DNA of 64,000 nt from Sphingomonas sp. Its GTDB lineage: Bacteria > Pseudomonadota > Alphaproteobacteria > Sphingomonadales > Sphingomonadaceae. Where the stretch lies: the NCBI GenBank assembly GCA_017418975.1, contig JAFOMG010000011.1, forward strand, positions 124,001 to 188,000. The letters run 5' to 3'. The notes under the pieces are model-generated. The model did no database searches and was not told the DNA's origin. It saw nothing but the letters and a program-made list of their open reading frames with translations. A program made the translations under genes and the position numbers. Positions 1 to 7,635 of the stretch are shown here, in pieces (the first letter of the stretch is position 1; every line of letters begins with the position of its first letter).

Positions 1-334
1 TCGGCGCATAGAAGCCGCCGGCATCGGTGTTGGTGCCGATCAGCGCGCCATCCTCGGCGCGCACCACCGTGTTGATCGCGCCGATCGACTGGCGGATCCC
101 GCCGCGATCCTCGACGAACTCCAGCGCCGCCTGCTTGTGGGGCAGGGTGATGTTGCAGCCGCGCCAGTCGGGATCCGCCCTGCGCGCCTCGAAATAACCC
201 GCCAGCTCCTCGGGCTTCACATGGGCTCGGCGATATTCGGCCGCGATGCCGAGTTGCGCCAGCCAGAAGCCGTGGATCAGCGGCGATTTGGACTGGGCGA
301 TGGGGTCGCCGATCACCTCGGCATAGGCTGTCAT
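1..334 (-). CDS. aroE: Shikimate dehydrogenase, N-terminal part (runs off window)
   Basis: Catalyses NADPH-dependent reduction of 3-dehydroshikimate to shikimate in aromatic amino-acid synthesis. The visible 111 residues hold the substrate-binding domain: GDPIAQSKSPLIH (residues 9-21), NITLPHK with the catalytic Lys67, GAINTVV with Asn88, and TNTDAGG with Asp104. The ATG at 332-334 overlaps the maf stop as ATGA, so aroE is the third gene of the leftward PPSP-maf-aroE operon. The C-terminal NADP-binding half lies outside the window. In related genomes coaE and dnaQ follow, but that cannot be seen here. The identification is secure; completeness cannot be judged. Confidence 0.95.
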   Translation of the reverse strand, partial: MTAYAEVIGDPIAQSKSPLIHGFWLAQLGIAAEYRRAHVKPEELAGYFEARRADPDWRGCNITLPHKQAALEFVEDRGGIRQSIGAINTVVRAEDGALIGTNTDAGGFYAP

Positions 335-927
335 GACGTCAATATCCCCCGGACGCGCAGATAGTCGAGGATCGGCAGCAGCGGCATGCCGAGGATGGTG
401 AACTGGCTGCCCTCGGTCCGGCTGAACAGCTGGACGCCGGGTCCCTCGATCCGGAAGCAACCGACACAGCCGGCGATCGCTGGCCATTCCATGTCGAGAT
501 ACTCCTGGATGAATCCTTCCGAGAGCGGCCGGACGTGCAGCCTGGCCCGGTCGACATGGCGCCACACCGCGCGACCGCCCTCGGCGATCACGGCGGCGCT
601 GTAGATGTCGTGCGTCCGGCCAGACATGCGGCGCAAGTGATCCGCCGCCTGCTCGCGGCTCTCCGGCTTGTCGAGCAGCGAACCGTCGTCGAGCGCGACC
701 AGCGAATCGCCGCCCAGCACGAGCCCGGCCGGCACCAGGCCGGAGACCTTGAGCGCCTTGAGCTCGGCCAGCGCATCGGCCAGGTCGCGCGGGGAAATGC
801 CGCCGGCGACCAGCGACTCCTTCGCCGAAGCCTCGTCGACCTGTGCCGTCACGGCTTCATGCGGCACGCCCGCGGCGTCGAGCATCGCGCGGCGCGAGGC
901 GCTTTGCGACGCGAGGATGAACTTCAT
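331..927 (-). CDS. maf: Maf-family nucleotide pyrophosphatase
   Basis: A 198-residue Maf protein, a house-cleaning nucleoside triphosphate pyrophosphatase that removes modified or non-canonical nucleotides in the cytoplasm. The N-terminal signature LASQSASRR (residues 5-13) and the acidic GGDSLV (72-77, Asp74 the likely catalytic base) are present, followed by KPESREQAADHLRRMSG, which resembles the YceF branch more than the YhdE branch. The start is the ATG at 925-927, which overlaps the PPSP stop as ATGA; its own stop overlaps aroE the same way. The open frame continues far upstream but only this start gives the family length. Exact substrate (m7GTP, dTTP/UTP or other) cannot be told. Confidence 0.93.
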   Translation of the reverse strand: MKFILASQSASRRAMLDAAGVPHEAVTAQVDEASAKESLVAGGISPRDLADALAELKALKVSGLVPAGLVLGGDSLVALDDGSLLDKPESREQAADHLRRMSGRTHDIYSAAVIAEGGRAVWRHVDRARLHVRPLSEGFIQEYLDMEWPAIAGCVGCFRIEGPGVQLFSRTEGSQFTILGMPLLPILDYLRVRGILTS

Positions 928-1745
928 GACCTTCCCTTTTCGAGCGTCCGTTCGTTGCATAGCTGGATGATCGCCGCCGCGGTCTCCTCGATCGAGCGGC
1001 GCGTCACGTCGATCACCGGCCAGCCATTGTCGGCGAACATCCGCCGGGCATAGGCGACTTCGCGCGACACCGAGTCCTGGTCGACATAGCTCGTCTCGGG
1101 CGCCTGGTTCAGCGAAAGCAGCCGGTTGCGGCGGATCTGGATCAGCCGGTCGGCGCTGGTGGTGAGGCCGACGATCAGCGGATGCTTCAGGTCGAACAGC
1201 TCCACCGGCGGCGGCGATTCGACCACGATCGGGATATTGGCCGTCTTGTAGCCGCGGTTCGCCAGATAGATCGATGTCGGCGTCTTGGACGAGCGGGAGA
1301 CGCCGGCGAGCAGGATGTCCGCTTCCTCCCAATCCTCGGCGAGCAGCCCGTCATCATGGGCGATGGTGAACTGGATCGCATCGACGCGCGCGAAATAGGC
1401 GGCATCCAGAGTATGTTGCCGGCCCGGCCGCGCCTTGGCTTCCTGGCCGAGCAGGTTGGAGAGCGCATGGTTGACCGGATCGAGCGGCGCGATCGCCGGC
1501 AATCCCATCGCCCGGCAACGGCTTTCCAGCGTTCGGCGGATCTCGGGGTTCACCAGCGTGTAGAGCACCAGGCCCGGGTTCTGCGCGATTTCCTGCAGGA
1601 TGCGCTCGAGATGCGCCTCGCTGCGCACCATCGGCCAGAAATGCCGCAGCGTCTCCACATCGTCATATTGGGCGAGCGCCGCCTTGGCGATGTTCTCCAG
1701 CGTCTCGCCGGTGGAATCGGAGAGGAGGTGGAGATGAAGGCGCAT
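924..1745 (-). CDS. PPDK/PEP synthase regulatory protein (DUF299 kinase-pyrophosphorylase)
   Basis: This 273-residue protein belongs to the family that reversibly phosphorylates pyruvate phosphate dikinase or PEP synthase, with ADP as donor for inactivation and Pi-dependent pyrophosphorolysis for activation. The family N-terminus (HLLSDSTGETLENIAKAA, residues 6-23) and the P-loop-like GVSRSSKTPTS (148-158) are both present. In Rickettsia the ortholog is RP001, the gene beside the replication origin, and here it also sits next to the putative oriC and diverges from hemE. It heads a three-gene operon with ATGA overlaps. Whether the target is PPDK or PEP synthase is not decided by the sequence. 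Confidence 0.93.
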   Translation of the reverse strand: MRLHLHLLSDSTGETLENIAKAALAQYDDVETLRHFWPMVRSEAHLERILQEIAQNPGLVLYTLVNPEIRRTLESRCRAMGLPAIAPLDPVNHALSNLLGQEAKARPGRQHTLDAAYFARVDAIQFTIAHDDGLLAEDWEEADILLAGVSRSSKTPTSIYLANRGYKTANIPIVVESPPPVELFDLKHPLIVGLTTSADRLIQIRRNRLLSLNQAPETSYVDQDSVSREVAYARRMFADNGWPVIDVTRRSIEETAAAIIQLCNERTLEKGRS

Positions 1746-2076
1746 CAGTGGCCCTTGCGGGAGGCGCGCGGCGCCACGGGGGATGAATCTGTGGAGAACA
1801 TGCCGCACAGCCACTAGCGCAACCCGGCGCACGAACCAATCGGGTCAGTTCGACGACTCCCGCTGGTGATTCGTCCACATGCCCGTCCCCAGCTTGTGAT
1901 TCCGATCCACAGCCTGTTGAAAACGGGGACGGCGCCGGCGAATCCGGAGACTCCCGAGGGGCCGGCGGAGTCAATCTGTTGGCAAGTCGCGGACGAATGC
2001 ATAAGCCCCGGCTTTCACGCCCCAACAGACTCCAACAATTCCTAGATTCTCTTTTAATAGTTTTAGGACCGAGGCC
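1746..2076. other. oriC: Candidate chromosomal replication origin (oriC) between PPSP and hemE
   Basis: This 331-bp gene-free stretch lies between the divergent PPSP (RP001-like) and hemE genes, the position of the origin in Caulobacter and Rickettsia. Three DnaA-box-like 9-mers are visible against TTATCCACA: TGTGGAGAA at 1790-1798 (reverse strand TTCTCCACA, one mismatch), TCGTCCACA at 1871-1879 and CGATCCACA at 1903-1911 (two mismatches each). An AT-rich tract follows at 2031-2066. Genes on each side are transcribed away from the region. I see no full CtrA site. The call rests on synteny plus motifs; no GC-skew calculation was made. Confidence 0.75.
2031..2066. other. AT-rich tract, possible DNA unwinding element
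   Basis: About 26 of 36 bases are A or T, in a genome that otherwise runs G+C rich, including TCTTTTAATAGTTTTAG at the right end. It lies at the hemE edge of the putative origin, about 120 bp from the nearest DnaA-like box. It also overlaps the hemE upstream region, so it may serve as promoter DNA as well. Confidence 0.45.
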
Positions 2077-3102
2077 CTGACCGCTCCCCGAACCAAGCCG
2101 TTGCTCGAGACGCTGAAGGGCGTCCGACAGGAAGTGCCGCCCCTGTGGCTGATGCGCCAGGCGGGGCGCTATCTGCCTGAATATCGCGCGCTCCGGGCCG
2201 AAAAGGGCGGATTCCTCGAACTCGCGCTCGACCCGCAGGCCGCTGCCGAGATCACGCTCCAGCCGATCCGCCGCTTCGGCATGGACGGCGCGATCCTGTT
2301 CTCCGACATATTGATGGTGCCGATGGCGCTGGGCCAGAAGCTCTGGTTCGAGACCGGCGAGGGACCGCGGCTGGCACCGACCGTGACGTCCCGCGCGGTC
2401 CTGGATGCCCTTGAATCGCGTCCTGAGGCCCTGCAGCCGGTGTACGAGACCGTCCGGCAGGTACGGGCCACCCTCGACCCCCGAGTGACCTTCCTGGGCT
2501 TCGCAGGCAGCCCCTGGACCGTCGCTACCTATATGATCGCGGGACAGGGCAGCCGCGAGCAGGCCGAGGCACGCCGGCTGGCCTATGCGGACCCCGGACT
2601 CATGCAGGCGCTGGTCGATCGCATCGCGGACTGCACGATCGACTATCTGAACGCCCAGATCGATGCCGGCGTCGAGGCGGTGCAGCTGTTCGACAGCTGG
2701 GCCGGCAGCCTTTCGCCCGAGCAGTTCGAGCGCTGGGTGATCGCGCCCACCGCCCGCATCGCGGCCGCGGTGAAGGGCAGGGCGCCGGTGATCGGCTTCC
2801 CCAAGGGCGCCGGCGGCAAGCTCCCCGCCTATGCGCGTGAGACCGGCGTGGACGCGATCGGGCTCGACGAGACGGTCGATCCCGTCTGGGCCGATGAGGT
2901 GCTGCCCGGGAATCTCCCCGTGCAGGGCAATCTCGATCCGCTCGCGCTGATCGCCGGCGGCGAGACGCTCGATCGCGCGATCGACCGGATTCTTTCGGCC
3001 TTTCCAAGCCGCCCGCATGTGTTCAATCTGGGGCACGGCATCCAGCAGGACACGCCGATCGCGCATGTCGAGCGGCTGCTGGCGCGGATCAGGAAAGGGT
3101 GA
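2077..3102 (+). CDS. hemE: Uroporphyrinogen decarboxylase
   Basis: Decarboxylates the four acetate side chains of uroporphyrinogen III to give coproporphyrinogen III. The hallmark WLMRQAGRYLPEYR and ILFSDIL segments are intact, as is the C-terminal FNLGHGI. The start is unusual. The frame holds no ATG or GTG upstream, and the stop at 2002-2004 closes it. A TTG at 2101 would remove the usual N-terminal extension and has no Shine-Dalgarno. A CTG at 2077 gives MTAPRTKPLLETLKG, a normal family N-terminus, and sits 8 nt after AGGA (2065-2068). I therefore place the start at 2077 (341 residues), with TTG 2101 as the alternative. hemJ follows after 25 nt. Confidence 0.95.
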   Translation: MTAPRTKPLLETLKGVRQEVPPLWLMRQAGRYLPEYRALRAEKGGFLELALDPQAAAEITLQPIRRFGMDGAILFSDILMVPMALGQKLWFETGEGPRLAPTVTSRAVLDALESRPEALQPVYETVRQVRATLDPRVTFLGFAGSPWTVATYMIAGQGSREQAEARRLAYADPGLMQALVDRIADCTIDYLNAQIDAGVEAVQLFDSWAGSLSPEQFERWVIAPTARIAAAVKGRAPVIGFPKGAGGKLPAYARETGVDAIGLDETVDPVWADEVLPGNLPVQGNLDPLALIAGGETLDRAIDRILSAFPSRPHVFNLGHGIQQDTPIAHVERLLARIRKG

Positions 3103-3127
3103 TGGCAGCCCGCGAACGGAGGCGAGC

Positions 3128-3580
3128 ATGAGTGGATTCCTGGGCGGGGCCTATCTCTGGGTCAAGGCGTTCCACATCATCTTCGTGATCTTCTGGATGG
3201 CCGGGCTGTTCCTGTTGCCGCGCTATCTCGTCCATCACCAGGAGGCGTTGGGCACGCCGGAAGCCGCCGCCTGGGCGAAGCGCGAGGCGCTGCTCCGCCG
3301 CATGATCCTCACGCCGTCGATCCTGGTGGTGTGGCTGCTCGGCCTGGCGCTCGCCGCCAATCTCGGGCTGTTCGAAGGGGGAGCCGGGCTCGGCTGGCTG
3401 CATGCCAAGTTGTTGATCGTGTTGCTGCTTTCCGGATTCCACGGCTGGGCGGTCGGCTATTCCCGCAAGCTTGCCGGCGGCCATGGACCGATCCCGGCGC
3501 GGCGCCTGCGCATGCTCGGCGAGCTGCCCGCGCTGGCGGTGATCCTGATCGTCATCCTGGCGGTCGTGAAGCCTTTCTGA
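3128..3580 (+). CDS. hemJ: Protoporphyrinogen oxidase HemJ
   Basis: A 150-residue integral membrane protein of the HemJ (UPF0093) family, which oxidises protoporphyrinogen IX to protoporphyrin IX, a late step of heme synthesis. About four hydrophobic segments are visible. The family's conserved His occurs in KAFHIIFVIFWMAGLF near the N-terminus, with RRMILTPSI and LHAKLLIVLLLSGFHGW further on. It follows hemE by 25 nt on the same strand, which ties two heme steps into one transcript. The ATG at 3128 follows a GGAGG-containing stretch (GAACGGAGGCGAGC), giving a good ribosome binding site. Confidence 0.92.
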   Translation: MSGFLGGAYLWVKAFHIIFVIFWMAGLFLLPRYLVHHQEALGTPEAAAWAKREALLRRMILTPSILVVWLLGLALAANLGLFEGGAGLGWLHAKLLIVLLLSGFHGWAVGYSRKLAGGHGPIPARRLRMLGELPALAVILIVILAVVKPF

Positions 3581-3667
3581 CCGCGGACGTAACATAGTTG
3601 CGCGAGCCTTCCGTCCCCCGCAAGATGACACCTGCCGCAAAAGCGCATTCCAGACCGCGGAGACCGG

Positions 3668-3696
3668 TTGACTTGGCCTTGGGCCCTACCTAATTC
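3668..3696 (+). promoter_or_regulatory. Sigma-70-type promoter for rho
   Basis: TTGACT at 3668-3673 and TAATTC at 3691-3696 are separated by exactly 17 bp, about 110 bp before the rho start. The remaining leader to 3807 could carry autoregulation, which is known for rho in other bacteria, but no specific structure was found. Confidence 0.6.
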
Positions 3697-3807
3697 GGCG
3701 TTGTGGTCCGGGTCACCGGGCCATCCCTCCTCCAAGCATCGTTATTCGCGCGCGACCGTACCGCCGACCGACGCTCTCCCCAAGCAATCCAGGCATCCGG
3801 ACTCCCA

Positions 3808-5064
3808 ATGCATCTCAAGGACCTCAAGAAGAAAGCCCCCGCCGAACTGGTCTCGATGGCCGAGGAGCTCGGCGTCGAGAGCGCTTCGACTTTGCGCAAG
3901 CAGGATCTGCTCTTCGCGATCCTCAAGGCACAGGCCGAGCAGGGCGACCAGATCATGGGCGAAGGCACGATCGAAGTGCTGCCCGACGGCTTCGGCTTCC
4001 TGCGCAGCCCCGAGGCGAATTATCTCGCCGGGCCCGACGACATCTATGTCTCGCCCAACCAGGTCCGCAAGTTCGGCCTGCGCACCGGCGACACGGTGGA
4101 AGGCGAGATCCGCGCGCCCAAGGATGGCGAGCGTTATTTCGCGCTGACCCGCCTGGTCTCGGTCAATTTCGACGACCCGGATGCGGTTCGCCACCGGGTA
4201 AATTTCGATAATCTCACTCCGCTCTATCCCGAGCAGAAGCTGACGCTCGACAGCCTCGATCCGACGATCAAGGACAAGTCGGCCCGAGTGATCGACATCG
4301 TCGCGCCCCAGGGCAAGGGCCAGCGCGCGCTGATCGTGGCGCCGCCGCGCGTCGGCAAGACCGTGCTGCTCCAGAACATCGCCAAGGCGATCACCGACAA
4401 TCACCCCGAGGTCTTCCTGATCGTGCTGCTCATCGATGAGCGCCCCGAGGAAGTGACCGACATGCAGCGCAGCGTGAAGGGCGAGGTGATCTCCTCCACC
4501 TTCGACGAGCCGGCGCAGCGCCACGTCCAGGTCTCCGAGATGGTGATCGAGAAGGCCAAGCGGCTGGTCGAGCACAAGAAGGACGTGGTGATCCTGCTCG
4601 ATTCGATCACGCGCCTCGGCCGCGCCTACAACACGGTGGTTCCGTCCTCGGGCAAGGTGCTCACCGGCGGCGTCGACGCGAACGCGCTGCAGCGGCCGAA
4701 GCGCTTCTTCGGCGCGGCGCGCAACATCGAGGAAGGCGGCTCGCTCTCGATCATCGCCACCGCGCTGATCGACACCGGCAGCCGCATGGACGAAGTGATC
4801 TTCGAAGAGTTCAAGGGCACCGGCAACTCGGAAATCGTCCTCGACCGCAAGGTGGCCGACAAGCGCATCTTCCCGGCGCTCGACGTCGGCAAGTCGGGCA
4901 CCCGCAAGGAGGAGCTGCTGGTCGACAAGTCCAAGCTCACCAAGATGTGGGTGCTGCGCCGCATCCTGATGCAGATGGGCACCGTCGACGCGATGGAGTT
5001 CCTGCTCGACAAGATGAAGGATTCCAAGACCAACGAGGATTTCTTCGACAGCATGAACCAGTGA
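3808..5064 (+). CDS. rho: Transcription termination factor Rho
   Basis: The hexameric RNA-dependent ATPase helicase that ends transcription at factor-dependent sites. The protein has 418 residues, the family length. The N-terminal Rho helix bundle begins [14 protein letters not shown]. The RNA-binding cold-shock-like domain contains GFGFLRS (61-67) and [19 protein letters not shown]. The Walker A motif is APPRVGKT (178-185), and [16 protein letters not shown] marks Walker B and the Q-loop region. The start is the ATG at 3808; upstream in-frame residues do not match the family. It has its own promoter and a strong terminator just downstream. Its place near hemE matches other alphaproteobacterial origins. 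Confidence 0.98.
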   Translation: MHLKDLKKKAPAELVSMAEELGVESASTLRKQDLLFAILKAQAEQGDQIMGEGTIEVLPDGFGFLRSPEANYLAGPDDIYVSPNQVRKFGLRTGDTVEGEIRAPKDGERYFALTRLVSVNFDDPDAVRHRVNFDNLTPLYPEQKLTLDSLDPTIKDKSARVIDIVAPQGKGQRALIVAPPRVGKTVLLQNIAKAITDNHPEVFLIVLLIDERPEEVTDMQRSVKGEVISSTFDEPAQRHVQVSEMVIEKAKRLVEHKKDVVILLDSITRLGRAYNTVVPSSGKVLTGGVDANALQRPKRFFGAARNIEEGGSLSIIATALIDTGSRMDEVIFEEFKGTGNSEIVLDRKVADKRIFPALDVGKSGTRKEELLVDKSKLTKMWVLRRILMQMGTVDAMEFLLDKMKDSKTNEDFFDSMNQ

Positions 5065-5110
5065 TCGTTCGGACCCCTCCTTTCGGGGAGAGGCGGATGG
5101 CGGATCGGGA

Positions 5111-5142
5111 AAGGCCGGGCATCACGCCCGGCCTTTTCTTTT
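5111..5142 (+). terminator. Intrinsic terminator after rho
   Basis: A perfect 10-bp stem, AAGGCCGGGC (5111-5120) with GCCCGGCCTT (5126-5135), encloses a 5-nt loop and is followed by TTCTTTTG. It begins 46 nt after the rho stop and ends before the TerC-family gene. Confidence 0.85.
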
Positions 5143-5167
5143 GCCCGCGTCACGCTAGGGCTTGGCG

Positions 5168-5869
5168 ATGCTCGACTTGCTCTTCAGCGCCGCCGCGGCC
5201 GGTATCGGTTCCCCGCTCGAGATCTGGAACCACATCGTCGCCGATTTCTCGAACCTCGGCGATCCGTCCGCGCTCGCCGCCTTCGGCTCGGTGCTGATGA
5301 TCGACCTGGTGCTGGCGGGCGACAATGCGATCGTCGTCGGCGCGCTCGCCGCGGGCCTGCCGGCGGAACAGCGTCGGAAGGTGATCCTGATCGGCATCGG
5401 CGCTGCGCTCCTCCTGCGCATCCTGTTCGCGCTGATCGTCAGCTGGCTGATGGGGATCGTCGGGCTGATCTTCGCCGGCGGGCTGCTGCTGCTCTGGGTG
5501 AGCTGGAAATTCTGGCGTGAGATCCGCGAGGGCGGGCCGCATGCCGATGAGGTCGAATCCGGCCTGAAGCCGGCCAGGAGCTTCGCCGCCGCCGCCTGGG
5601 CGGTCGCCGTGGCCGATGTCTCGATGAGCCTCGACAATGTCCTCGCCGTGGCCGGCGCCGCGCGCGAGCATCCCGGCATCCTCGTCGTCGGCCTGCTGCT
5701 CTCGGTGGCGCTGATGGGCATTGCCGCCAACCTGATCGCCAAGCTGATCAACCGCTATCCGTGGATCGCCTATATCGGCCTCGTCGTGATCGTCTTCGTC
5801 GCCTTCCGGATGATCTATGAGGGCTGGGTGGGCACGCACGAGACGCCGGGGATCGTCAGCTTCTTCTGA
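5168..5869 (+). CDS. TerC/YjbE-family integral membrane protein
   Basis: A 233-residue multi-pass membrane protein of the TerC/YjbE family, members of which are linked to metal-ion (often manganese) export. Two copies of the diagnostic acidic motif are visible in membrane segments, MIDLVLAGDNAIVVG and DVSMSLDNVLAVAGAA, forming the internal repeat typical of this fold. About seven hydrophobic segments can be counted. I chose the ATG at 5168; a TTG at 5162 would add two residues. It is separated from rho by a strong terminator, so it is likely its own unit. The transported ion is not determined by sequence. Confidence 0.88.
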   Translation: MLDLLFSAAAAGIGSPLEIWNHIVADFSNLGDPSALAAFGSVLMIDLVLAGDNAIVVGALAAGLPAEQRRKVILIGIGAALLLRILFALIVSWLMGIVGLIFAGGLLLLWVSWKFWREIREGGPHADEVESGLKPARSFAAAAWAVAVADVSMSLDNVLAVAGAAREHPGILVVGLLLSVALMGIAANLIAKLINRYPWIAYIGLVVIVFVAFRMIYEGWVGTHETPGIVSFF

Positions 5870-5881
5870 AGAACGGGCTGG

Positions 5882-6465
5882 ATGTCCTTGCAATGGCCCT
5901 GGACATCGCTGCTGGTGATCCTGGCCATGGCAGTGATGTCGCGGGTCGTTGCATTCTTGTTCGGACGGGGGAGGGCGAGCGGGCGTTCATCGCCCAAACG
6001 GCCTTTCGCATATGAAGCCGATCCGCCGATGGCCGCGCACGAGATGCTTGCCGGCTTCTGGGCGCGTGGCGGCGACCGTCCGGTACCCCATGAAGAGGAG
6101 GAGGGAGCTGGAGCGCCGCTATGGTATCGTGCTGCCCGCGGACTTTCGCGCCTATCTGCTGCACGTGGCGCCGAAGGAAGATCATTGGGATGATGGGGAT
6201 GCCATCTGGTGGCCGCCGTCCAGAATCCGGAACATCCCTGAAGAATATCACCAGCGGCTCGAGAACAGGGCCGTTGCGGCCGGGGGCGGAGCGCTGCCTG
6301 TTCTTCGCCGATTACATGGCCTGGTGCTGGGCCTGGATCATCTGCTGCGAGGAGGGCGAGGATCATGGCCGGGTCGCCGTTATCGGCGCGGGGGATCGCC
6401 GGGTCGCCGACAGCTTCACCGACTTCGTGAAGGCCCATGTCGCCGATTCGATGTCGGTGTGCTGA
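5882..6465 (+). pseudogene. SMI1/KNR4 (SUKH)-like gene broken by two frameshifts
   Basis: Three consecutive frames together spell one SMI1/KNR4-type protein. Frame A (from ATG 5882) has a hydrophobic N-terminus and ADPPMAAHEMLAGFWARGG. Frame B (from about 6090) has RELERRYGIVLPADFRAYLL and DGDAIWWPPSRIRNIPEEY. Frame C (from about 6290 to the stop at 6465) has CLFFADYMAWCWAWIICCEE and GRVAVIGAGDRRVADSF. Each switch is +1 nt. The first falls near the purine repeat GAAGAGGAGGAGGGAG (about 6092-6107) and the second near CCGGGGGCGG (about 6280-6289). The family includes immunity and scaffold proteins. Either the gene decays here, or the assembly has two single-base errors in low-complexity runs. 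Confidence 0.7.
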
Positions 6466-6508
6466 GGCAATCGCAATTGGCTTGCCTCAGCACATGAATT
6501 TCAGTTCC

Positions 6509-7210
6509 CTACGATAGATTCTTCGCAAAGAACTCGGCCGTCCGCCCATCCGCCAGCTTCGCCGATTCATCCGAGCGGCGCTTGCCGAAGGTATCGGCGA
6601 ATCCGTGATCCTCGCCCGGATAGTCGAACAGCGTGACCTTGGGATGGTCGTCCAGCCCGGCATGCATCGCCGCCTGCGTCTCGGGATCGACGAAATGATC
6701 GGCCTGCGGGATATGGAGCAGCACCGGATGAGCGATGCCGTGCTTCTCGCCGAGCAGATTGTCGATCCCCACGCCATAATAGCCGACGCTCGCATCGCTG
6801 TCCGTCCGGGTCGCGGTCATGAATGCCAGGCGGCCGCCCAGGCAGAAGCCCACCACGCCAACCTTGCCGCCGGCGCCGAGCGATGCCCGGGCGCGCCTGA
6901 TCGTCGCTTCGATGTCGCGGATGCCGGCGTCCTGGTTGAACTTGCCCATCAGGCCCAGCGCCCGCTGGAACTGCTCCGGCACATCGGGATCGAGCTGGAT
7001 GCCCGGCTCCAGGCGCCAGAACAGGTCGGGCGCAAGGCTCAGATAGCCCTTGGCCGCCCAGTCGTCGCACTTGCGGCGAATGCCCGGGTTCACGCCGAAA
7101 ATCTCCTGGATCACGATGATCGCGGCACGCGGCGCGCCTTCGGGACGCGCGACATAGGCCTGGAAGCTGCCGCTTCCGTCGATCGTGTCGATGCTGATCA
7201 TCTCGCTCAT
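6509..7210 (-). CDS. Dienelactone hydrolase family protein
   Basis: A 233-residue alpha/beta hydrolase of the dienelactone hydrolase family. The catalytic triad is fully visible and falls at the same residue numbers as in the classic Pseudomonas enzyme: Cys123 in GFCLGG, Asp171 in QADHF, and His202 in EDHGFA, with Glu36 in IQEIFGVN. Classic members hydrolyse dienelactone to maleylacetate in chlorocatechol breakdown, but no other aromatic catabolic genes are nearby, so the substrate is unknown. It stands alone on the minus strand, convergent with the SMI1/KNR4 remnant and divergent from the DUF6489-like gene. The start is the ATG at 7208-7210. Confidence 0.9.
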   Translation of the reverse strand: MSEMISIDTIDGSGSFQAYVARPEGAPRAAIIVIQEIFGVNPGIRRKCDDWAAKGYLSLAPDLFWRLEPGIQLDPDVPEQFQRALGLMGKFNQDAGIRDIEATIRRARASLGAGGKVGVVGFCLGGRLAFMTATRTDSDASVGYYGVGIDNLLGEKHGIAHPVLLHIPQADHFVDPETQAAMHAGLDDHPKVTLFDYPGEDHGFADTFGKRRSDESAKLADGRTAEFFAKNLS

Positions 7211-7401
7211 GGCAATGTCCTTCCGGCGTGGCGCCGCTCGCGATCGAGCGGCTGGGATTGATCATCGGGTCCGTATCGGGTCCGGGCCCGCCCGCCTTCG
7301 ACCCGGGACGGGATCGATGGGCGTTGCGATCACGGCACGGTCGCGCGCATAGATGGGTTCGAACTAGCAGCCACGGTGCTGCCCGCGCAACGGAGACGGC
7401 C

Positions 7402-7635
7402 ATGAAGATCAATGTCGAGGTGGATTGCACCCCCGAGGAAGCGCGCCGCGCCATGGGGCTGCCGGACCTCGCCCCGGTGCACGAGCGCTATGTCGCGATG
7501 ATGGTGGACGCGATCGACAAGCAGGGCAGCCCCGAAGCGTTTCGGGCGATGCTGCAGAGCTGGGCGCCGATGAGCGAGGCCGGCATGGGATTCTGGCGCG
7601 CGATGTTCGACGCCGGGAGCAAGACCGAGAAATAA
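7402..7635 (+). CDS. Small conserved protein, DUF6489-like
   Basis: A 77-residue protein beginning MKINVEVDCTPEEARRAMGL, with no signal peptide or membrane segment and a mostly helical, Met- and Ala-rich C-terminal half. It matches my recollection of the DUF6489 family found in sphingomonads upstream of mnmE; that assignment is from memory. Its TAA stop overlaps the mnmE ATG by one base (TAATG at 7633-7637), so the two are almost certainly co-translated. The start is the ATG at 7402 after GGAGACGGCC. The function is unknown. Confidence 0.8.
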   Translation: MKINVEVDCTPEEARRAMGLPDLAPVHERYVAMMVDAIDKQGSPEAFRAMLQSWAPMSEAGMGFWRAMFDAGSKTEK

